64,000 nt of DNA, taken from contig PNKZ01000012.1 in NCBI GenBank assembly GCA_013822735.1, positions 124,001-188,000 on the forward strand. The letters are read 5' to 3'. Positions 46,915 to 57,145 of the stretch are shown piece after piece. A program made the translations under genes and the position numbers. This stretch comes from Pirellula sp. (GTDB lineage: Bacteria > Planctomycetota > Planctomycetia > Pirellulales > PNKZ01). The notes beneath the pieces are model-generated. The model was not told the origin of the DNA, did not search any database, and saw nothing but the letters and a program-made list of their open reading frames with translations. Within the stretch, counting starts at the first letter, position 1. Every line of letters starts with the position of its first letter.

Positions 46915-47883
46915 CTACTTTTGCATTACGTGCTTGCCGAGAAAATCGCGCATTCGGGCGGCAATCTCGTCGCCGTTGGTTTCCAAAGCGAAATGGCCAG
47001 CGTCGATAAGATGGAACTCGAGCGTTTTCAGGTCGCGTTTGTACGGTTCGGCTCCGGCAGCCGGAAAGATCTGGTCGTTCTTGCCCCAAACGATCAGCAT
47101 CGGCGGCTGATACTTGCGGAAATATTCTTGCCAGCTCGGATAGAGCGGCGGATTGCTGCCGTAGCTCAGGAACAGATCGAGTTGGATTTCGTCGTTCCCT
47201 TTGCGGTCGAGCAAATACTGGTCGTGTGCCGCACCGTCGGGACTGACAAGCGTCGGGTCGTTCGCTCCCGTCATGTATTGCCACTTGGTTGCTTCGTAAG
47301 TTACCAGATTGCGAATGGCATCCCGCTTCTCTTTGCTCTTCGGCTCGGCCCAATAAGCCTTGATCGGTTTCCAGAAATCGTTGTCCAGGCCTTCGTCGTA
47401 GGCGTTGCCGTTCTGGACGACGATGGCCGTGACCCGCTCGGGATGCTTCACTGCCAAGCGGTAGCCGACCGGCGCGCCGTAGTCCATGACGTAAAGCGCA
47501 TAACTTTTGAGCCCGACCTTGTCTGTGAATTCATCCATTACTTTGGCCAGGCTGTCGAACGTGTAGTCGAACTCGTTGTGAAGCGGCATCGAACTGTGGC
47601 CGTAGCCCGGATAGTCTGGGGCAACAACGTGATATCGATCAGCCAGTGCAGGAATCAAGTTGCGAAACATCTGCGAACTGGTCGGAAAACCGTGCAACAG
47701 CAGAATTGTCGGAGCATCTTGCGAGCCGGCCTCGCGGTAGAAAATATCGAGATCACCGACCTTGACGGTCTTATGAAACACCTTCGGCGATGATTGCGCA
47801 AACGAAGCGTTCCTCGGGCCGACGACGGATAGAGCGACTGCGGCCAGCGGGAGGAGCAGCGAGAATCGTTTCGTACAGAACAT
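46915..47883 (-). CDS. Secreted alpha/beta hydrolase (epoxide hydrolase or dehalogenase type)
   Basis: A 322-residue protein with a signal peptide ([20 protein letters not shown], cleaved near NASFA). The fold carries [20 protein letters not shown] (oxyanion HG) and the nucleophile elbow [10 protein letters not shown], in which Asp is the nucleophile. The other triad members lie in WGKNDQIFP and DAGHFALE. An Asp nucleophile places it with epoxide hydrolases, haloalkane dehalogenases and fluoroacetate dehalogenases rather than esterases. It acts in the periplasm or outside. GGAGA precedes the ATG. It sits between the isochorismatase-fold and PPOX genes, 112 and 99 bases away. Confidence 0.85.
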   Translation of the reverse strand: MFCTKRFSLLLPLAAVALSVVGPRNASFAQSSPKVFHKTVKVGDLDIFYREAGSQDAPTILLLHGFPTSSQMFRNLIPALADRYHVVAPDYPGYGHSSMPLHNEFDYTFDSLAKVMDEFTDKVGLKSYALYVMDYGAPVGYRLAVKHPERVTAIVVQNGNAYDEGLDNDFWKPIKAYWAEPKSKEKRDAIRNLVTYEATKWQYMTGANDPTLVSPDGAAHDQYLLDRKGNDEIQLDLFLSYGSNPPLYPSWQEYFRKYQPPMLIVWGKNDQIFPAAGAEPYKRDLKTLEFHLIDAGHFALETNGDEIAARMRDFLGKHVMQK

Positions 47884-47995
47884 GGTCGGGTCTCCGAAAC
47901 ATTGTGGAAGAATCGTTCAAATGGTTCGACGCGCGGATGCCGGACTGTTGCAAGAGAGTTGCCGAATTCGAAACTACCTTTAAGCGCGGACAAAA

Positions 47996-48643
47996 TTAAC
48001 TCATGACCTTCACGGCTTCGTCAGTTGTGAGAACCGCGTTGGCGAGGAACCCGTAGTTGATGAGTGCCGCTTGATATCCGTCGCCGATCACGGGATGGCG
48101 AGGACCCGCCGTGGCGTCCTTCACCACGGCCACCTCGAAGCCCTGTTCGAGCAACTCGCGAAGGTGGCTCTCGACGCAGAGATTGGCCAGCATCCCCGCT
48201 AGAATGACTTGGTTCACACGCCGCTTGCGAAGCTGTAACACGAGGTCGTTCGTTTGTGGTCCCCACATTTTGTGCGGGCTGACCACCGTCGTCTTCCCGT
48301 CGTTGATGAAGGGTTTATAGCGTTCCAGCCAGTCGGCCCCGGAGTCTTGGAAGCCGGCAACGCTTAGCGGATCGGGGCGATAAAACTCTTTGTCGTCCAA
48401 CATCATGTGCTCGACCGCGCCACCGAATTGCCATCGTTGATCGAACGGATAGAGGTAGTGCGGCGAAATCACGACCCCATAGTCTTGCGCTTTCGCCGCG
48501 ACGAACAGCCGCTCAAGATTCTCAACCGTGTTGTTCTCTCGGACGCTCGCACCGACTAGCCCCCAAGATACGCCCCGCTCGCTCAGCACATCGTTCTGCG
48601 GATCGATCACGACTAGAGCCGTATCATTCTTATGGAAATTCAT
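47996..48643 (-). CDS. Isochorismatase-family cysteine hydrolase
   Basis: A 215-residue protein with the Asp-Lys-Cys triad of this family: ALVVIDPQNDVL, VVSPHKMWGPQTNDL and LAGMLANLCVESHLREL. Members hydrolyse amide, thioester or vinyl-ether substrates. YcaC-like examples occur in oxidative and reactive-chlorine stress regulons. Here it is 34 bases after the DUF417 gene and on the same strand. GCGAG lies about eight bases before the ATG. The substrate is not identifiable. Confidence 0.85.
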   Translation of the reverse strand: MNFHKNDTALVVIDPQNDVLSERGVSWGLVGASVRENNTVENLERLFVAAKAQDYGVVISPHYLYPFDQRWQFGGAVEHMMLDDKEFYRPDPLSVAGFQDSGADWLERYKPFINDGKTTVVSPHKMWGPQTNDLVLQLRKRRVNQVILAGMLANLCVESHLRELLEQGFEVAVVKDATAGPRHPVIGDGYQAALINYGFLANAVLTTDEAVKVMS

Positions 48644-48677
48644 GACTGCTCGCTTTCAAAGTGATTTGGTCAAAGTA

Positions 48678-49250
48678 CTAAACCGTGGTTCGGAGATACG
48701 CTTTGGCGGAGTCTGCCATCGTCACGAGGGCCGCGCCGGCCATGATTACATCTTTCACGACGAGACGTCCGGCGCCGGAGAGCAGCGGAAAGCCATGCTC
48801 CGAACTTCCCAGATTCGGCACCCAGCACTCGGGCGTCGTGACGAGAAACGACAAGGTCGTCAGGGACATCACGAACACGAGGAAGCTGCCGACGGCCGAG
48901 ACTCGCGGCAGCCACGGGTGGAGGGCGATCAACACGCCATAGCCGACGATCACCGAACCGAGCCCGTACGCAAAGCGATAGGTTCCGTTTAGCTCGTGCC
49001 ATGCTCGGTTGGCGGGAACCAACTCCCCTTCGCGATTCATATGTTGCCGATACTCGCCGGCGGGTTGTCGATAGAAGAAATTCATCAGGGGACTATTGGC
49101 GACGAAGGGAACGATTCCCTCATCCTCGTAATGAAAGATCTTGAGGCTGCCGATCCAGACCAGCACCACCACCAAACCTATTCGCGTTACGGTGATACCC
49201 ACGCGATCCAGTCGGGCAGCGTACTCGAACAACATGTGAAAAGCGTTCAT
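48678..49250 (-). CDS. DUF417 (RclC/YkgB-like) membrane protein
   Basis: A 190-residue protein from the ATG at 49250, with GGGAG about ten bases upstream. It has four helices: RVGITVTRIGLVVVLVWIG, RFAYGLGSVIVGYGVLIAL, SAVGSFLVFVMSLTTLSFL and VVKDVIMAGAALVTM. KIFHYEDEGIVPFVANSPLM and LLSGAGRLVVKD are the family's hallmark segments. The E. coli relative RclC belongs to the hypochlorite-resistance operon. A longer frame to 49307 reaches into the next gene and is rejected. It is flanked by AhpD-like and isochorismatase-fold genes at 34-base spacings. Confidence 0.88.
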   Translation of the reverse strand: MNAFHMLFEYAARLDRVGITVTRIGLVVVLVWIGSLKIFHYEDEGIVPFVANSPLMNFFYRQPAGEYRQHMNREGELVPANRAWHELNGTYRFAYGLGSVIVGYGVLIALHPWLPRVSAVGSFLVFVMSLTTLSFLVTTPECWVPNLGSSEHGFPLLSGAGRLVVKDVIMAGAALVTMADSAKAYLRTTV

Positions 49251-49284
49251 GACCGGTTCTCCCGATATCCTTAAGTTTGCCGTG

Positions 49285-49845
49285 TTAGGCCGTTTCGGCC
49301 GATTCAATCGTCAGCGAAGCGGCCTTGGGAAAATCGAGATCAGTTTCGGCGACGTTGTTGAAGTAGTTTGTGAAGACGTTTAGCGCGACGTGAGCCACGA
49401 CTTCCGCAACGGCACCGTCGTCGAATCCCGCGTCGCGAACTTCGTCGAGGTCGCCGTTCGTCACACGTCCGCGCGCTTCGACAACCTTGTGAGCGAAACG
49501 TAAGAGGGCTTCGATTTTCGAATCGATCGCGGTGCCCAAGCGGCTGTCGCGAATTTGATCGGCAGTCAGACCGACCATCTTGCCGACTGCCGAGTGGGCG
49601 GCGACGCAGTAGTCGCATCCGTTCGTCTCAGAGATCGCCAGGGCCAACTGTTCTCGCACCTTGGGAGACAGAACCCCGTGGCTGAGCGAACCGCTCAGTT
49701 GCAGGTAGCCTTCCAAAACAGTCGGGGCATTCGCCATGGCTCGCGTCATGTTCGGCACCATCCCAAGCTTTGCGTTTACCGCGCCGAGAAGATCCTTGGC
49801 TTTGCCGGTGGCCGAGTCGGGGGAAATCAATTTGAGGCGGGACAT
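49285..49845 (-). CDS. Carboxymuconolactone-decarboxylase/AhpD-family protein
   Basis: A 186-residue protein. The peroxidase motif NGCDYCVAAHSAVGK has the redox pair C-x2-C followed by His, as in AhpD, and the flanking VREQLALAISET helix is typical. Such proteins reduce alkyl hydroperoxides or serve as thiol disulphide carriers. AGGAGC lies about eight bases before the ATG. It is the first gene of the minus-strand operon and faces the sigma-54 regulator across 215 bases. It is therefore the most likely direct target of that regulator. Confidence 0.88.
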   Translation of the reverse strand: MSRLKLISPDSATGKAKDLLGAVNAKLGMVPNMTRAMANAPTVLEGYLQLSGSLSHGVLSPKVREQLALAISETNGCDYCVAAHSAVGKMVGLTADQIRDSRLGTAIDSKIEALLRFAHKVVEARGRVTNGDLDEVRDAGFDDGAVAEVVAHVALNVFTNYFNNVAETDLDFPKAASLTIESAETA

Positions 49846-49995
49846 TGGAAAAGCTCCTGGTTTACGATCTAAGCGTTCTCGACGGACAACCCATGAGAAC
49901 GCTTGCCGTAAATCAAATCGTGTGCCGCCGAGGTGATATTCGAATAAGCCGTTTCGTTGATGAGACTTACGCTCGTCCGTCCTTGACGAGCGTGT

Positions 49996-50054
49996 TTCAC
50001 GACATTTCGTCGATTCACGATTTCTCGCGAAACGTTCACGAAGTTTCGTATATT
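49996..50054. promoter_or_regulatory. Three spaced direct repeats and a -10 hexamer between stress operon and regulator
   Basis: TTCACGA occurs at 49996, 50014 and 50035 (spacings 18 and 21 bases, near two helical turns), each followed within a few bases by a TTTC-type tract. TATATT (50049-50054) lies six bases before the regulator's ATG at 50061, so that transcript may be leaderless. The repeats probably bind the regulator or another protein. I found no confident sigma-54 GG-N10-GC element on either strand. Confidence 0.55.
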
Positions 50055-50060
50055 CGTCGT

Positions 50061-51668
50061 ATGGCTGTTGAATCCACCTACGACGCGATTCTCACGGACC
50101 CTAAGCGACTGTTGCTAGAGATGGCACAGATGCGCTCGGTGCCGGACTTGCTGAATTTGATCGTGTCTCGATTGACGGAAACACCGCGAGTTGCCCTTGC
50201 GCGCATTTGGCTGGCTCAACCGACAGCCGATTGCACCGACTGCCCGCTGATCGATGTCTGCCGAGAGCAGACGCGATGCCTGCATCTTGTCGCGGGGGGC
50301 GGACGATCGATTGCCGGCCCGACGGAATGGACCGGCATTGAAGGTGCGTTCCGACGCATGCCGTTCGGAGTCCGCAAAGTGGGCCGAATCGCGACCAGCG
50401 GCGAACCAATCGAGGCTCCCGACCTCAGCGATCCGCTTCCTGAATGGATCGCTCGCCCCGATTGGATACGCGCCGAGAAGATTCGCGGCTTCGCAGGCCA
50501 GCCGCTTGTTCATCGCGGCGAAGTGCTGGGCGTGCTCGCCGTATTTGCGCGGGGAACGATCGAACGCGAATGCATGGGCTGGCTGCGAATGATTGCCGAT
50601 CACGCCGCCGCCGCAATCGCTACCGCGCGGGCCTTCGCGGAAATTGAATCGTTGAAAAGAAGCCTGGAGCAGGAGAACGAATACCTGCGCGAAGAAGCGA
50701 CCGGCTCGGCCGCCTTTGGTGAACTCGTCGGCCAAAGCCCCGCTTTGGAAACGATCACTCGGCAGATCGAGCTTGTCGCCGCCACCGATGCGACCGTCTT
50801 GATCTTGGGTGAAAGCGGCACCGGCAAGGAGCTCGTGGCCCGCGAACTTCATCGCCGCAGCAAACGCTCAGGCAGGCCGCTGATCAAAGTCAATTGCGCC
50901 GCGGTACCACGCGAGCTATTCGAAAGTGAATTCTTCGGCCACGCGAAAGGAGCCTTCACCGGCGCTTTACGCGATCGGGTCGGGAAATTCGAACTGGCGG
51001 AAGGCGGGACGCTATTTTTAGACGAGATCGGCGAAATTCCCCTCGAGCTTCAAGCCAAGCTTTTGCGGGCCTTGCAAGAAGGTGAACTCGAACGGGTCGG
51101 CGAAGACCAAACGCGTAAGGTGAACGTGCGATTGGTGGCGGCCACCAATCGTGACCTGCGGGCCGAAGCCGAAACCGGCCGGTTTCGCCAAGATCTGTTC
51201 TACCGCCTAAGCGTGTTTCCCGTCGAAGTTCCGCCCCTGCGGAAGCGTAAGGAAGACATTCCGCTGTTGGCTGAACACTTTCTGCGGGGGGCCGCACGTA
51301 GAGTCGGTCGTCCTAAACTTTCCTTAACATTGGCCGGCGTGCAAAGGCTCCAACACTACGACTGGCCCGGCAACGTGCGCGAACTGCAACATGTCGTCGA
51401 GCGGGCCGTGATTACCTCCCTCGGCAGCCGGCTGAACATTGAGCTTCCGTCTCCGCCCCAAACCGCCGCCAAGCAACCGGTCGTCAGCGGCGGATTCGAC
51501 GATGTCCGAACCGACGCCCAGATGCGACGACTAGAAGCCGACAACATCCGCGCAGCGCTGGCCGCCTCACAAGGCAAGGTCTCAGGTCCTGGGGGCGCCG
51601 CGGAACTCCTCGGCATGAAGCCGACTACTTTGGCCTCGCGCATCAAATCACTCGGAATCGAAAGTTGA
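50061..51668 (+). CDS. GAF-domain sigma-54-dependent transcriptional activator
   Basis: A 535-residue enhancer-binding protein. Residues ~1-190 are a GAF sensor with a cysteine motif [16 protein letters not shown] (C58, C61, C67, C73). A coiled coil near 190-212 joins the AAA+ domain. Walker A is GESGTGKE (250-257), the sigma-54 contact loop is GAFTGA (297-302) and Walker B is [25 protein letters not shown] marks the sensor II side. The last 50 residues are a Fis-type helix-turn-helix ([20 protein letters not shown]). The ATG at 50061 follows a -10 hexamer by six bases; the frame is open to 49845 but that DNA holds the repeats. It probably controls the divergent operon. Confidence 0.9.
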   Translation: MAVESTYDAILTDPKRLLLEMAQMRSVPDLLNLIVSRLTETPRVALARIWLAQPTADCTDCPLIDVCREQTRCLHLVAGGGRSIAGPTEWTGIEGAFRRMPFGVRKVGRIATSGEPIEAPDLSDPLPEWIARPDWIRAEKIRGFAGQPLVHRGEVLGVLAVFARGTIERECMGWLRMIADHAAAAIATARAFAEIESLKRSLEQENEYLREEATGSAAFGELVGQSPALETITRQIELVAATDATVLILGESGTGKELVARELHRRSKRSGRPLIKVNCAAVPRELFESEFFGHAKGAFTGALRDRVGKFELAEGGTLFLDEIGEIPLELQAKLLRALQEGELERVGEDQTRKVNVRLVAATNRDLRAEAETGRFRQDLFYRLSVFPVEVPPLRKRKEDIPLLAEHFLRGAARRVGRPKLSLTLAGVQRLQHYDWPGNVRELQHVVERAVITSLGSRLNIELPSPPQTAAKQPVVSGGFDDVRTDAQMRRLEADNIRAALAASQGKVSGPGGAAELLGMKPTTLASRIKSLGIES

Positions 51669-51931
51669 GTCCTTGACGCGAGTTGTCGATCAGGCGATTT
51701 GGTGATCTCAGTCGGTATGCATGCCGCTTCTTCCATGTAAACCTACCACCAATCAGGCGTATGATGAGCAGAACACTGCTGGCAACCCGGGGTGCGGCCG
51801 AATAATCTGTAGGTTTCCTTAAGTTCGACTACGAGCCAAGCATGGTCGGCGCAAATTCAAAGGCAACGTAACGCGCAGCGGGCCGGCGTCGAACGAGTTC
51901 CTGATCCGGATCTGATACGAAGGTCTTACGC

Positions 51932-54391
51932 ATGAAATTAACCCAAGCCGTCGTCACTTCTCTGCGATTTGCGTCGCCTGCCGTCTTCGTCTGCCTTGGC
52001 TTGGCCGGCGTCGTTCGCGGAGCCGAACCGTTTGAGGCCTTCCTCACGAAGCACTGCATCCGATGTCATAGCGCACAGAAGGAAGAGGGGGATCTGCGGA
52101 TCGATCGGCTCTCGCGCGATTTCAAGTCGGGCTTGGACACGCATCACTGGGCCGAGGCTCTAGATAAGGTCAACAGCGGCGAGATGCCTCCGGAGACGGA
52201 GCCGCAACCTACGCAAGCGGAAATCGCAACGTTCGTCACCAGTCTCGACTCACGGCTCAAAGAAGGGCGGGCGGCGCGAATGGCCTCGCGGCCGGCCGTG
52301 GCCCATTATCGCCTGAGCCGGAAAGAATATCAGAACACGGTCTATGACTTGCTCGGCGTGCGTTACGATCCGACCAAGCCGGGAGAATTAAACGAAGACA
52401 CGCTGTGGCACGGCTTCGAGCGCATCGGGTCGGAACTATCGCTCTCGCCGTCGCATGTCGATCGCTACTACGGCGCGGCGGGGCTTGTGCTGGACCGCGC
52501 CTTTCCCGCCACATCAGAAGTATCACGCAAAGTTCGTAAGACCGCTGCCGATCTGCGTTACGGCGGCGGGAAGACCCAGCAGGAGGCGCTCGACCGCTTC
52601 GGCATCAAGCGGCCGCTACGTTACTTACTCTTTCCCGGCAATGTCCAAAACGCGCTTTCCTCCAACTGGTTTGGAAAGACGGGGCCGGAACACAGCGGGC
52701 TTTACAAAGTCCGCATCCAGGCCAGCGGTGTTCGCCCGCCAGGCGGTCAGCCTGCGCACCTGAGCATCGGCAAACGGACCGGGGAAGAAACGGTAGACGG
52801 CCTCATCGAGTTTGACCTTACGGCGCCGGAAGACCATCCGCAAGTTTATGAGTTCGAGGTGCTTCTCGAGATGCCGGCGACGCTCGATTTCTGCGTGGTG
52901 GCCACTGACGTCGTCGACAGAAGAGCCGGTGCAGCCTTTCGCAATGCGCTGGGCAGCAGGGGCGGCTATATCTTCACGCACAGCAGCGAGACGCTGCTCC
53001 TGAACCCCAACGCTCCGCAGATGTTCGACGACAAGGGGAACGGGCTCTTCTCCACGGTGCTCCTCGATTGGATCGAGTGGGAGGGACCGCTGGAAACGGA
53101 GGCGGAGAAGTCCCGACGCCATGGTTTGTTGCCGCCCGATGACGCGCCGCTTGAGGTGGTCGCGGAGCACCTGCAACGCTTCGCCGAGCGCGCCTGGCGG
53201 CGATCGGTGACGCAGGATGAGTTGGCAGATTATCTGCAAGCTTACCGCTCGGAACGCGAGGCGGGTGAAAAGACGGCCGCCGCTTATCGCGTGGCGTTGC
53301 AGGGCGTGCTTACTTCGAGGCACTTTATTTACCTCGTCGAAGGCGAACCTTCGGCCCGCGAACGTCTCAACGACTCGGAACTCGCCTCACGGCTCTCGTA
53401 TTTTCTCTGGAGTTCGATGCCCGATGACGGACTGTTTGCCGCGGCCCAAGCGGGCAAACTAAACGGGGAAGGTCTGCAGAAGGAAGTGAACCGGCTACTG
53501 AAGGACGGAAAAGCCAACCGCTTCGTCGACGACTTCGTGCGGCAATGGCTCCAACTGCACCGCGTCGGGATGTTCCCGCCGGACAAGAAACTGTATCCGA
53601 TGTACGACGCCTGGCTTGAGGAGAGCCTGCGCTGCGAGCCCGTCGAGTACTTCCGCGAGATGTTCGCGAAGAATCTGCCGATCGACGGCTTCATCGATTC
53701 CGACTGGACCATGGCGAATGCGCGGGTCTGTGATTTCTACGGGCTGCCGGAGCCGAAGGCCGATGGTTTCCAGCGAGTGTCGCTCAAGCCTGACGATCAT
53801 CGCGGCGGTCTGTTTACGATGGGCGCGGTGTTGGGACTGACCTCGGACGGTACCCGGCATCGACCGGTTCACCGCGGCGTGTGGGTCAGTGAAGCAATTT
53901 TTGGCAAGACCCCGCCACCGCCCCCGGCGAATGTGAGCGCGATCGAGCCCAGCCCGCCGGAAAGCCCTAAGGCTACGCTGCGCCAAAAAATCGAAGCGCA
54001 CCGTAACAACGCCAGTTGTGCGGCCTGCCACGCGAAGATCGATCCGCTGGGACTCGCGTGGGACAACTACGACGCCATCGGGCAATGGCGAACCCACGAG
54101 AAGCTCGCACAGGGAGTCGGCAAAGACCCCGCAATCGATCCCTCCGGCGTTTTGCCCGACGGCCGTTCCTTTAAGGATTCCGTCGAATTCAAACGGCTGT
54201 TGCTGGAAGATCGCGAACAAATCTCGCGAGCTTTCATCGAGCAACTTTGCACCTACGCTCTTCGCCGGGTGCTCACGGTGGACGATCAGGATGACCTCCA
54301 GGCCATCGCGGCCGAGGCGAAGAAAAACGAATACCGGGTTCAGGACATCATCCGCGCCGTAGCTCTGTCCAACTTGCTCCAAAAACGCTAA
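51932..54391 (+). CDS. Planctomycete cytochrome-c-type DUF1587/DUF1592/DUF1588/DUF1585 protein
   Basis: An 819-residue secreted protein. A signal peptide ends near residue 31. A PSCyt1-like haem site CIRCH (42-46) follows. DUF1587 begins at [17 protein letters not shown] (~128), and DUF1592 covers [16 protein letters not shown] to [16 protein letters not shown]1588 has [19 protein letters not shown] and [17 protein letters not shown] second haem-type motif CAACH lies at 696-700, before the DUF1585 ending [13 protein letters not shown]. The expected place is the periplasm, as a c-type haem oxidoreductase of unknown substrate. GAAGG precedes the ATG. It is 24 bases upstream of the DUF1552 gene, its constant partner. 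Confidence 0.92.
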   Translation: MKLTQAVVTSLRFASPAVFVCLGLAGVVRGAEPFEAFLTKHCIRCHSAQKEEGDLRIDRLSRDFKSGLDTHHWAEALDKVNSGEMPPETEPQPTQAEIATFVTSLDSRLKEGRAARMASRPAVAHYRLSRKEYQNTVYDLLGVRYDPTKPGELNEDTLWHGFERIGSELSLSPSHVDRYYGAAGLVLDRAFPATSEVSRKVRKTAADLRYGGGKTQQEALDRFGIKRPLRYLLFPGNVQNALSSNWFGKTGPEHSGLYKVRIQASGVRPPGGQPAHLSIGKRTGEETVDGLIEFDLTAPEDHPQVYEFEVLLEMPATLDFCVVATDVVDRRAGAAFRNALGSRGGYIFTHSSETLLLNPNAPQMFDDKGNGLFSTVLLDWIEWEGPLETEAEKSRRHGLLPPDDAPLEVVAEHLQRFAERAWRRSVTQDELADYLQAYRSEREAGEKTAAAYRVALQGVLTSRHFIYLVEGEPSARERLNDSELASRLSYFLWSSMPDDGLFAAAQAGKLNGEGLQKEVNRLLKDGKANRFVDDFVRQWLQLHRVGMFPPDKKLYPMYDAWLEESLRCEPVEYFREMFAKNLPIDGFIDSDWTMANARVCDFYGLPEPKADGFQRVSLKPDDHRGGLFTMGAVLGLTSDGTRHRPVHRGVWVSEAIFGKTPPPPPANVSAIEPSPPESPKATLRQKIEAHRNNASCAACHAKIDPLGLAWDNYDAIGQWRTHEKLAQGVGKDPAIDPSGVLPDGRSFKDSVEFKRLLLEDREQISRAFIEQLCTYALRRVLTVDDQDDLQAIAAEAKKNEYRVQDIIRAVALSNLLQKR

Positions 54392-54415
54392 CGAACTCTC
54401 ATAAGGATAATGTCG

Positions 54416-55792
54416 ATGAGTAATTTTCTTTCGCAGTCGTGGTTGATCGACCGGCGCCACGCCCTGCGCGCCTTGGGGAGTTGCATTTCGCTGCCGTTCC
54501 TGGAATGCATGGTTCCGCTCCGGGCGGCTGAGCAGCAAAGCGCCACGCCCCGACGCAGTGCCTTCATCTACCTCGCCAACGGCGTCCATTCGCTCAACTA
54601 TCAAATCACCACGCCGGGCAAGGATTACCAGTTCTCGCGTTCGCTGAAGCCTCTGGAAAAGCATCGAGAGGTGATCACGCCCATCAGCGGCCTTCATCAC
54701 CCGGGCGCCCTCAGCCACCACCACAATTGCATCTCGGTCTGGCTGACCGGCGGCAAGCTCGGCCCTTCGGATCGCAACAGCATCTCCGTGGACCAGAAGA
54801 TGGCCGAGGTTACCGCGAAACACACGCGCTACCCTTCGATGGAGATCGCCCTCACGCAAGAATCGCTCGCGTGGACGGCCGACGGAGTCCGGTTGCCCGC
54901 GATGCGGCGCTGCAGTGAGATCTTCGCGTCGCTGTTTGGAGAACCGAAAGGAGGTAAGGCGGCGCAGCGGAGGGATTTGCGCCGCAAAGGGAGCGTTCTG
55001 GACGCCAACCTCGCGGAGGTGCGTCGACTCGAACAGGCGATGGGATCGGCGGACAAAGGGCGTCTCGATCAATACCTCACCTCGGTTCGCGAAGCGGAAG
55101 TTCGCACGCGACGAGCCGATTCGTGGCTCGACACGCCGCTCCCCGCCGTCTCCGACACCGATCGCCAACGCACCAACCGCGATGTCGCCGCCACCATGGC
55201 CGGCGACTATTTCCGCACCGTCTACGACCTGATTGTGCTCGCCTTTCAGACGGATGTGACACGTGTGGCCACGTTTAGCCTCGGGGGGGAAGGGGACGCC
55301 TTCTCTATTCCCGAGATCGGCATTACCGAGTCGCGTCATCAACTAAGCCACCACGGCGGCGATGCCGGCTACATGGAAAAGCTTACCATGTATGACACCT
55401 TCGCCCTTGAGCAGTTTGGCTACTTCCTCACCCGACTCGCCGAGACGAAAGACCTCAACGGCAAGCCGCTCCTCGGCTCGACCATGGCCCTCTTCGGCAG
55501 CGGCATGTCGTACGGCCACAGTCACGGCAACGCCAACCTCCCGTTGGTGCTCGCCGGCGGTTCGGATCTCGGTCTGAAGCACGGCAGCCACCTCGATTTC
55601 AACAAGAAGGCCGCAGGCTTCCAAGGCTACGCGCTAGGCGCGGACGGAGCGCTCACCACCGCGCACTACCAACTTTGCAGCCGTCCGGCGAACTCAAACG
55701 CTCACATGAGCAACCTGCTGCTACTCATGGCCCAGCGCATGGGCGTGGAGACTGACCAGTTTGGCGACAGCAACACGGTGATCGAACTATGA
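54416..55792 (+). CDS. DUF1552 secreted protein
   Basis: A 458-residue protein that starts with [20 protein letters not shown], a twin-Arg-like or Sec signal region typical of DUF1552. The family motifs continue: [33 protein letters not shown] and [11 protein letters not shown]. The late [19 protein letters not shown] and NLPLVLAGG are equally typical. In planctomycetes this gene regularly follows the DUF1592 cytochrome gene, as here. AAGGA lies eight bases before the ATG at 54416; an ATG at 54410 is too close. The stop overlaps the next start in ATGA. Function is unknown; the pair may oxidise an extracellular compound. Confidence 0.92.
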   Translation: MSNFLSQSWLIDRRHALRALGSCISLPFLECMVPLRAAEQQSATPRRSAFIYLANGVHSLNYQITTPGKDYQFSRSLKPLEKHREVITPISGLHHPGALSHHHNCISVWLTGGKLGPSDRNSISVDQKMAEVTAKHTRYPSMEIALTQESLAWTADGVRLPAMRRCSEIFASLFGEPKGGKAAQRRDLRRKGSVLDANLAEVRRLEQAMGSADKGRLDQYLTSVREAEVRTRRADSWLDTPLPAVSDTDRQRTNRDVAATMAGDYFRTVYDLIVLAFQTDVTRVATFSLGGEGDAFSIPEIGITESRHQLSHHGGDAGYMEKLTMYDTFALEQFGYFLTRLAETKDLNGKPLLGSTMALFGSGMSYGHSHGNANLPLVLAGGSDLGLKHGSHLDFNKKAAGFQGYALGADGALTTAHYQLCSRPANSNAHMSNLLLLMAQRMGVETDQFGDSNTVIEL

Positions 55793-57120
55793 ACCAGTTG
55801 CGAGTTTCTAGTTCTTGGTTCTTGGTTCGTTGTTGGCCGGTGGTGCTTGTTTGTTCGTTCCTCGTGGAAGCGATCGCCTCTGGCGAAGAACCAAGAACGA
55901 AGGACCCGGAACCAAGCACCCAAGTTGACGAGCCGTTCCGCCCCGAGGCGGGGAAGTTTCCCCCGTTGAAAATGGCGCACTCCTACCGGGGCGAACTCGC
56001 CTTCGTGGATCACGCCAACCGTCGCGGCAGTATCCGCGTGCAATCGACGGGCATCTTCCGCTTCAGCGCCCCGCGTCCCTTCGCCATGCTCCCTTACGGC
56101 ATCGTCCAATATCACGGCGCACCGGCGGATCTGCGCGACATTCCGCTCGGCACCATGCTGCATGTCCACGCATTTCTCCCGCCCGACCCGAAGACGTCGT
56201 CCGTGCCGGTGTTGCCGGTCAATAATCGGGAGCGGCCAAGTTCAGGCGGCCCCGGCACGGCGCCTGCCGAGAATCACGTCCTCCTTCTCGAAGACGAGCC
56301 CAGCCGTTGCCTGCGCGAGGGCTTGGTCTGGAAGCTCAAAGAAGTGGAGATCAAGAACCATGAGGGGACGATCATCGCGAGCCGTGAGCCGAAGCAAGGG
56401 GGAGACGGCAAGAACGGCGAGGAAACGTTAACCTTTGATGCCGCCACGCGCGTTTGGCGCGGTCGCGAGTTGCTCCGGATCGAACACCTGATCACCGAGG
56501 GCGCGTGGCCCGCGACGGGGAAGAAATCCCTCGACAAACAACCTGTCTTACTCGGCATCACTTGGAAGCCTACGCCGGGCGGCGTGTTCACCCGGTTCCA
56601 CATCTCGGACATTTGGCTGGACGACGCCGCAATGCAAAACGCGGCACTCCACCAAACGGAAACGCACAAGGCCTTCATGCGCGGCCGCTGGTTGCCCGCG
56701 TGGGTCGATACGGTCGAATATGGCAAGTTCGGCCGCGCGACCGTGACCGCGACGTTGTTCGGCGGCATGGATCCTTCGCTCTACGCTGATTTCAAAACGG
56801 GCATCCCCGCTGTGATGAACGGCGTCGAGAACACGTTGAAGCATACGGAAGGGGGGACTGCCGGCCCCACGCAGATGGCCGCGCGGGGCACCATCCACGA
56901 CGTCACGAAGGTGTCCGGCGATGTACCTTTGGGCAGCAGCGGCATCCAGATCCGATTTGAGACCGACCTTATCACCGAAGGCCTCCGCCCTACGCGAATC
57001 GTTCGCGTTCGCCCCGCAAATTGGCCCGATGTGCATGTGCCGCGCGAGGAATACCTCAGCGACGGCGCGTCGAGCATCGAGGAGCGTTTCCCGACGCCGG
57101 CCATCTTTCCGAAATACTGA
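55789..57120 (+). CDS. Unrecognised secreted protein A (tandem paralogue)
   Basis: A 443-residue protein, coupled to the DUF1552 gene by an ATGA overlap. It has an N-terminal hydrophobic segment ([20 protein letters not shown]) that serves as a signal peptide, then a Glu/Pro/Lys linker. The body begins [20 protein letters not shown]. It contains [38 protein letters not shown] and [18 protein letters not shown], and ends near [12 protein letters not shown] do not recognise the family. No catalytic or metal motif stands out. It shares most positions over ~380 residues with the next protein. Its place beside DUF1592/DUF1552 genes suggests a role in the same extracellular system. Confidence 0.8.
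   Translation: MNQLRVSSSWFLVRCWPVVLVCSFLVEAIASGEEPRTKDPEPSTQVDEPFRPEAGKFPPLKMAHSYRGELAFVDHANRRGSIRVQSTGIFRFSAPRPFAMLPYGIVQYHGAPADLRDIPLGTMLHVHAFLPPDPKTSSVPVLPVNNRERPSSGGPGTAPAENHVLLLEDEPSRCLREGLVWKLKEVEIKNHEGTIIASREPKQGGDGKNGEETLTFDAATRVWRGRELLRIEHLITEGAWPATGKKSLDKQPVLLGITWKPTPGGVFTRFHISDIWLDDAAMQNAALHQTETHKAFMRGRWLPAWVDTVEYGKFGRATVTATLFGGMDPSLYADFKTGIPAVMNGVENTLKHTEGGTAGPTQMAARGTIHDVTKVSGDVPLGSSGIQIRFETDLITEGLRPTRIVRVRPANWPDVHVPREEYLSDGASSIEERFPTPAIFPKY
55811..55898. repeat. Heptad direct repeat and 11-base inverted repeat in a signal-peptide coding region
   Basis: GTTCTTGGTTC occurs twice with a seven-base offset (55811-55821 and 55818-55828). Its exact reverse complement GAACCAAGAAC is at 55888-55898. 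The arms could pair across 59-66 bases. The same heptad (GTTCTTGG) appears twice in the matching segment of the downstream paralogue (about 57168-57188). Confidence 0.65.
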
Positions 57121-57145
57121 TTCTCATCACTCTCCAGTTCATCCT

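Noticed and set aside
49845-50060. 72-residue N-terminal extension of the sigma-54 activator
   Set aside because: This DNA carries the spaced repeats and the CMD promoter, the peptide is unlike GAF leaders, and a -10 element sits before the ATG at 50061.
51739-51816. 8-base inverted repeat (AAACCTAC / GTAGGTTT) before the DUF1592 gene
   Set aside because: The arms are 62 bases apart and short, so chance pairing is likely and no function can be argued.
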